A stretch of DNA of 50,219 nt, taken from contig DAIDMK010000018.1 of assembly GCA_027449025.1 (NCBI GenBank), forward strand, positions 1 through 50,219. Reading direction: 5' to 3'. Made by a program: the position numbers and the translations under genes. Below the pieces are notes generated by a model. That model was given only the letters and a program-made list of their open reading frames with translations, made no database searches and was not told the origin of the DNA. The stretch comes from Lutibacter sp. (GTDB lineage: Bacteria; Bacteroidota; Bacteroidia; Flavobacteriales; Flavobacteriaceae). Below, one piece after another: positions 50,204 to 50,219 of this stretch (the stretch's first letter is position 1; each line of letters begins with the position of its first letter).

Positions 50204-50219
50204 TTTATGATATCAATTG

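Overview
The window is AT-rich and looks like a member of the Bacteroidota, most likely a flavobacterium. It has two SusC-type TonB-linked receptors (one with a SusD partner), promoters of the Bacteroidota kind (TTG, about 19 bp, TAnnTTTG), A-rich rather than GGAGG ribosome binding sites, a trpEGDCFBA operon, GIN-domain and FUSC proteins, and the short palindromic dispersed repeats common in flavobacterial genomes. No plasmid, phage or insertion-sequence genes were recognised.

Positions 1-5558 are an accessory flank: the N-terminal part of a SusC receptor cut by the window edge, an epimerase pseudogene with a frameshift and a nonsense codon, a secreted phosphodiester glycosidase, and then a divergent deoR-namZ pair (DeoR regulator plus a DUF1343/NamZ exo-N-acetylmuramidase lipoprotein).

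Positions 6485-23065 are the centrepiece, a co-directional peptidoglycan-sugar utilisation and recycling locus: SusC, SusD, a second NamZ-like protein without a signal peptide, a sodium:solute symporter, MurQ etherase, AnmK kinase, an FAD/Fe-S D-lactate dehydrogenase, an L-Ala-D/L-Glu epimerase, and a NagZ (GH3) glucosaminidase fused to a beta-lactamase-fold hydrolase that may be an AmiE-like amidase. Together they could take up muropeptides, cut them into GlcNAc, MurNAc and peptide, convert MurNAc-6-P to GlcNAc-6-P plus D-lactate, oxidise the D-lactate, and epimerise the L-Ala-D-Glu dipeptide. A repeated ACGCAT-centred motif near the SusC and deoR promoters is a candidate operator for the DeoR protein. 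The last two genes of the locus are each preceded by a copy of the same roughly 90-bp small-ORF leader, one intact and one frameshifted.

Positions 23100-38754 are mostly core-type genes: a possible 70-nt small RNA, a three-helix membrane protein, FtsE, a TPR protein with a partner outer-membrane barrel, an M28 peptidase and amidohydrolase pair, five 29-bp tandem palindromic repeats, a FUSC protein, an MntR-like regulator with a manganese transporter fused to a UspA domain, and a uracil-DNA-glycosylase-family protein.

Positions 38770-45638 hold the complete trp operon on the minus strand. It is preceded by an attenuator with a 17-residue leader peptide containing three consecutive Trp codons. 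trpF carries an in-frame insertion made of dispersed-repeat sequence. The rest (45722-50219) holds a GIN-domain protein, an AspT-type transporter, thioredoxin reductase, a one-cysteine thioredoxin-like protein and tRNA-Pro(TGG) with a tRNA-like 5' fragment just upstream.
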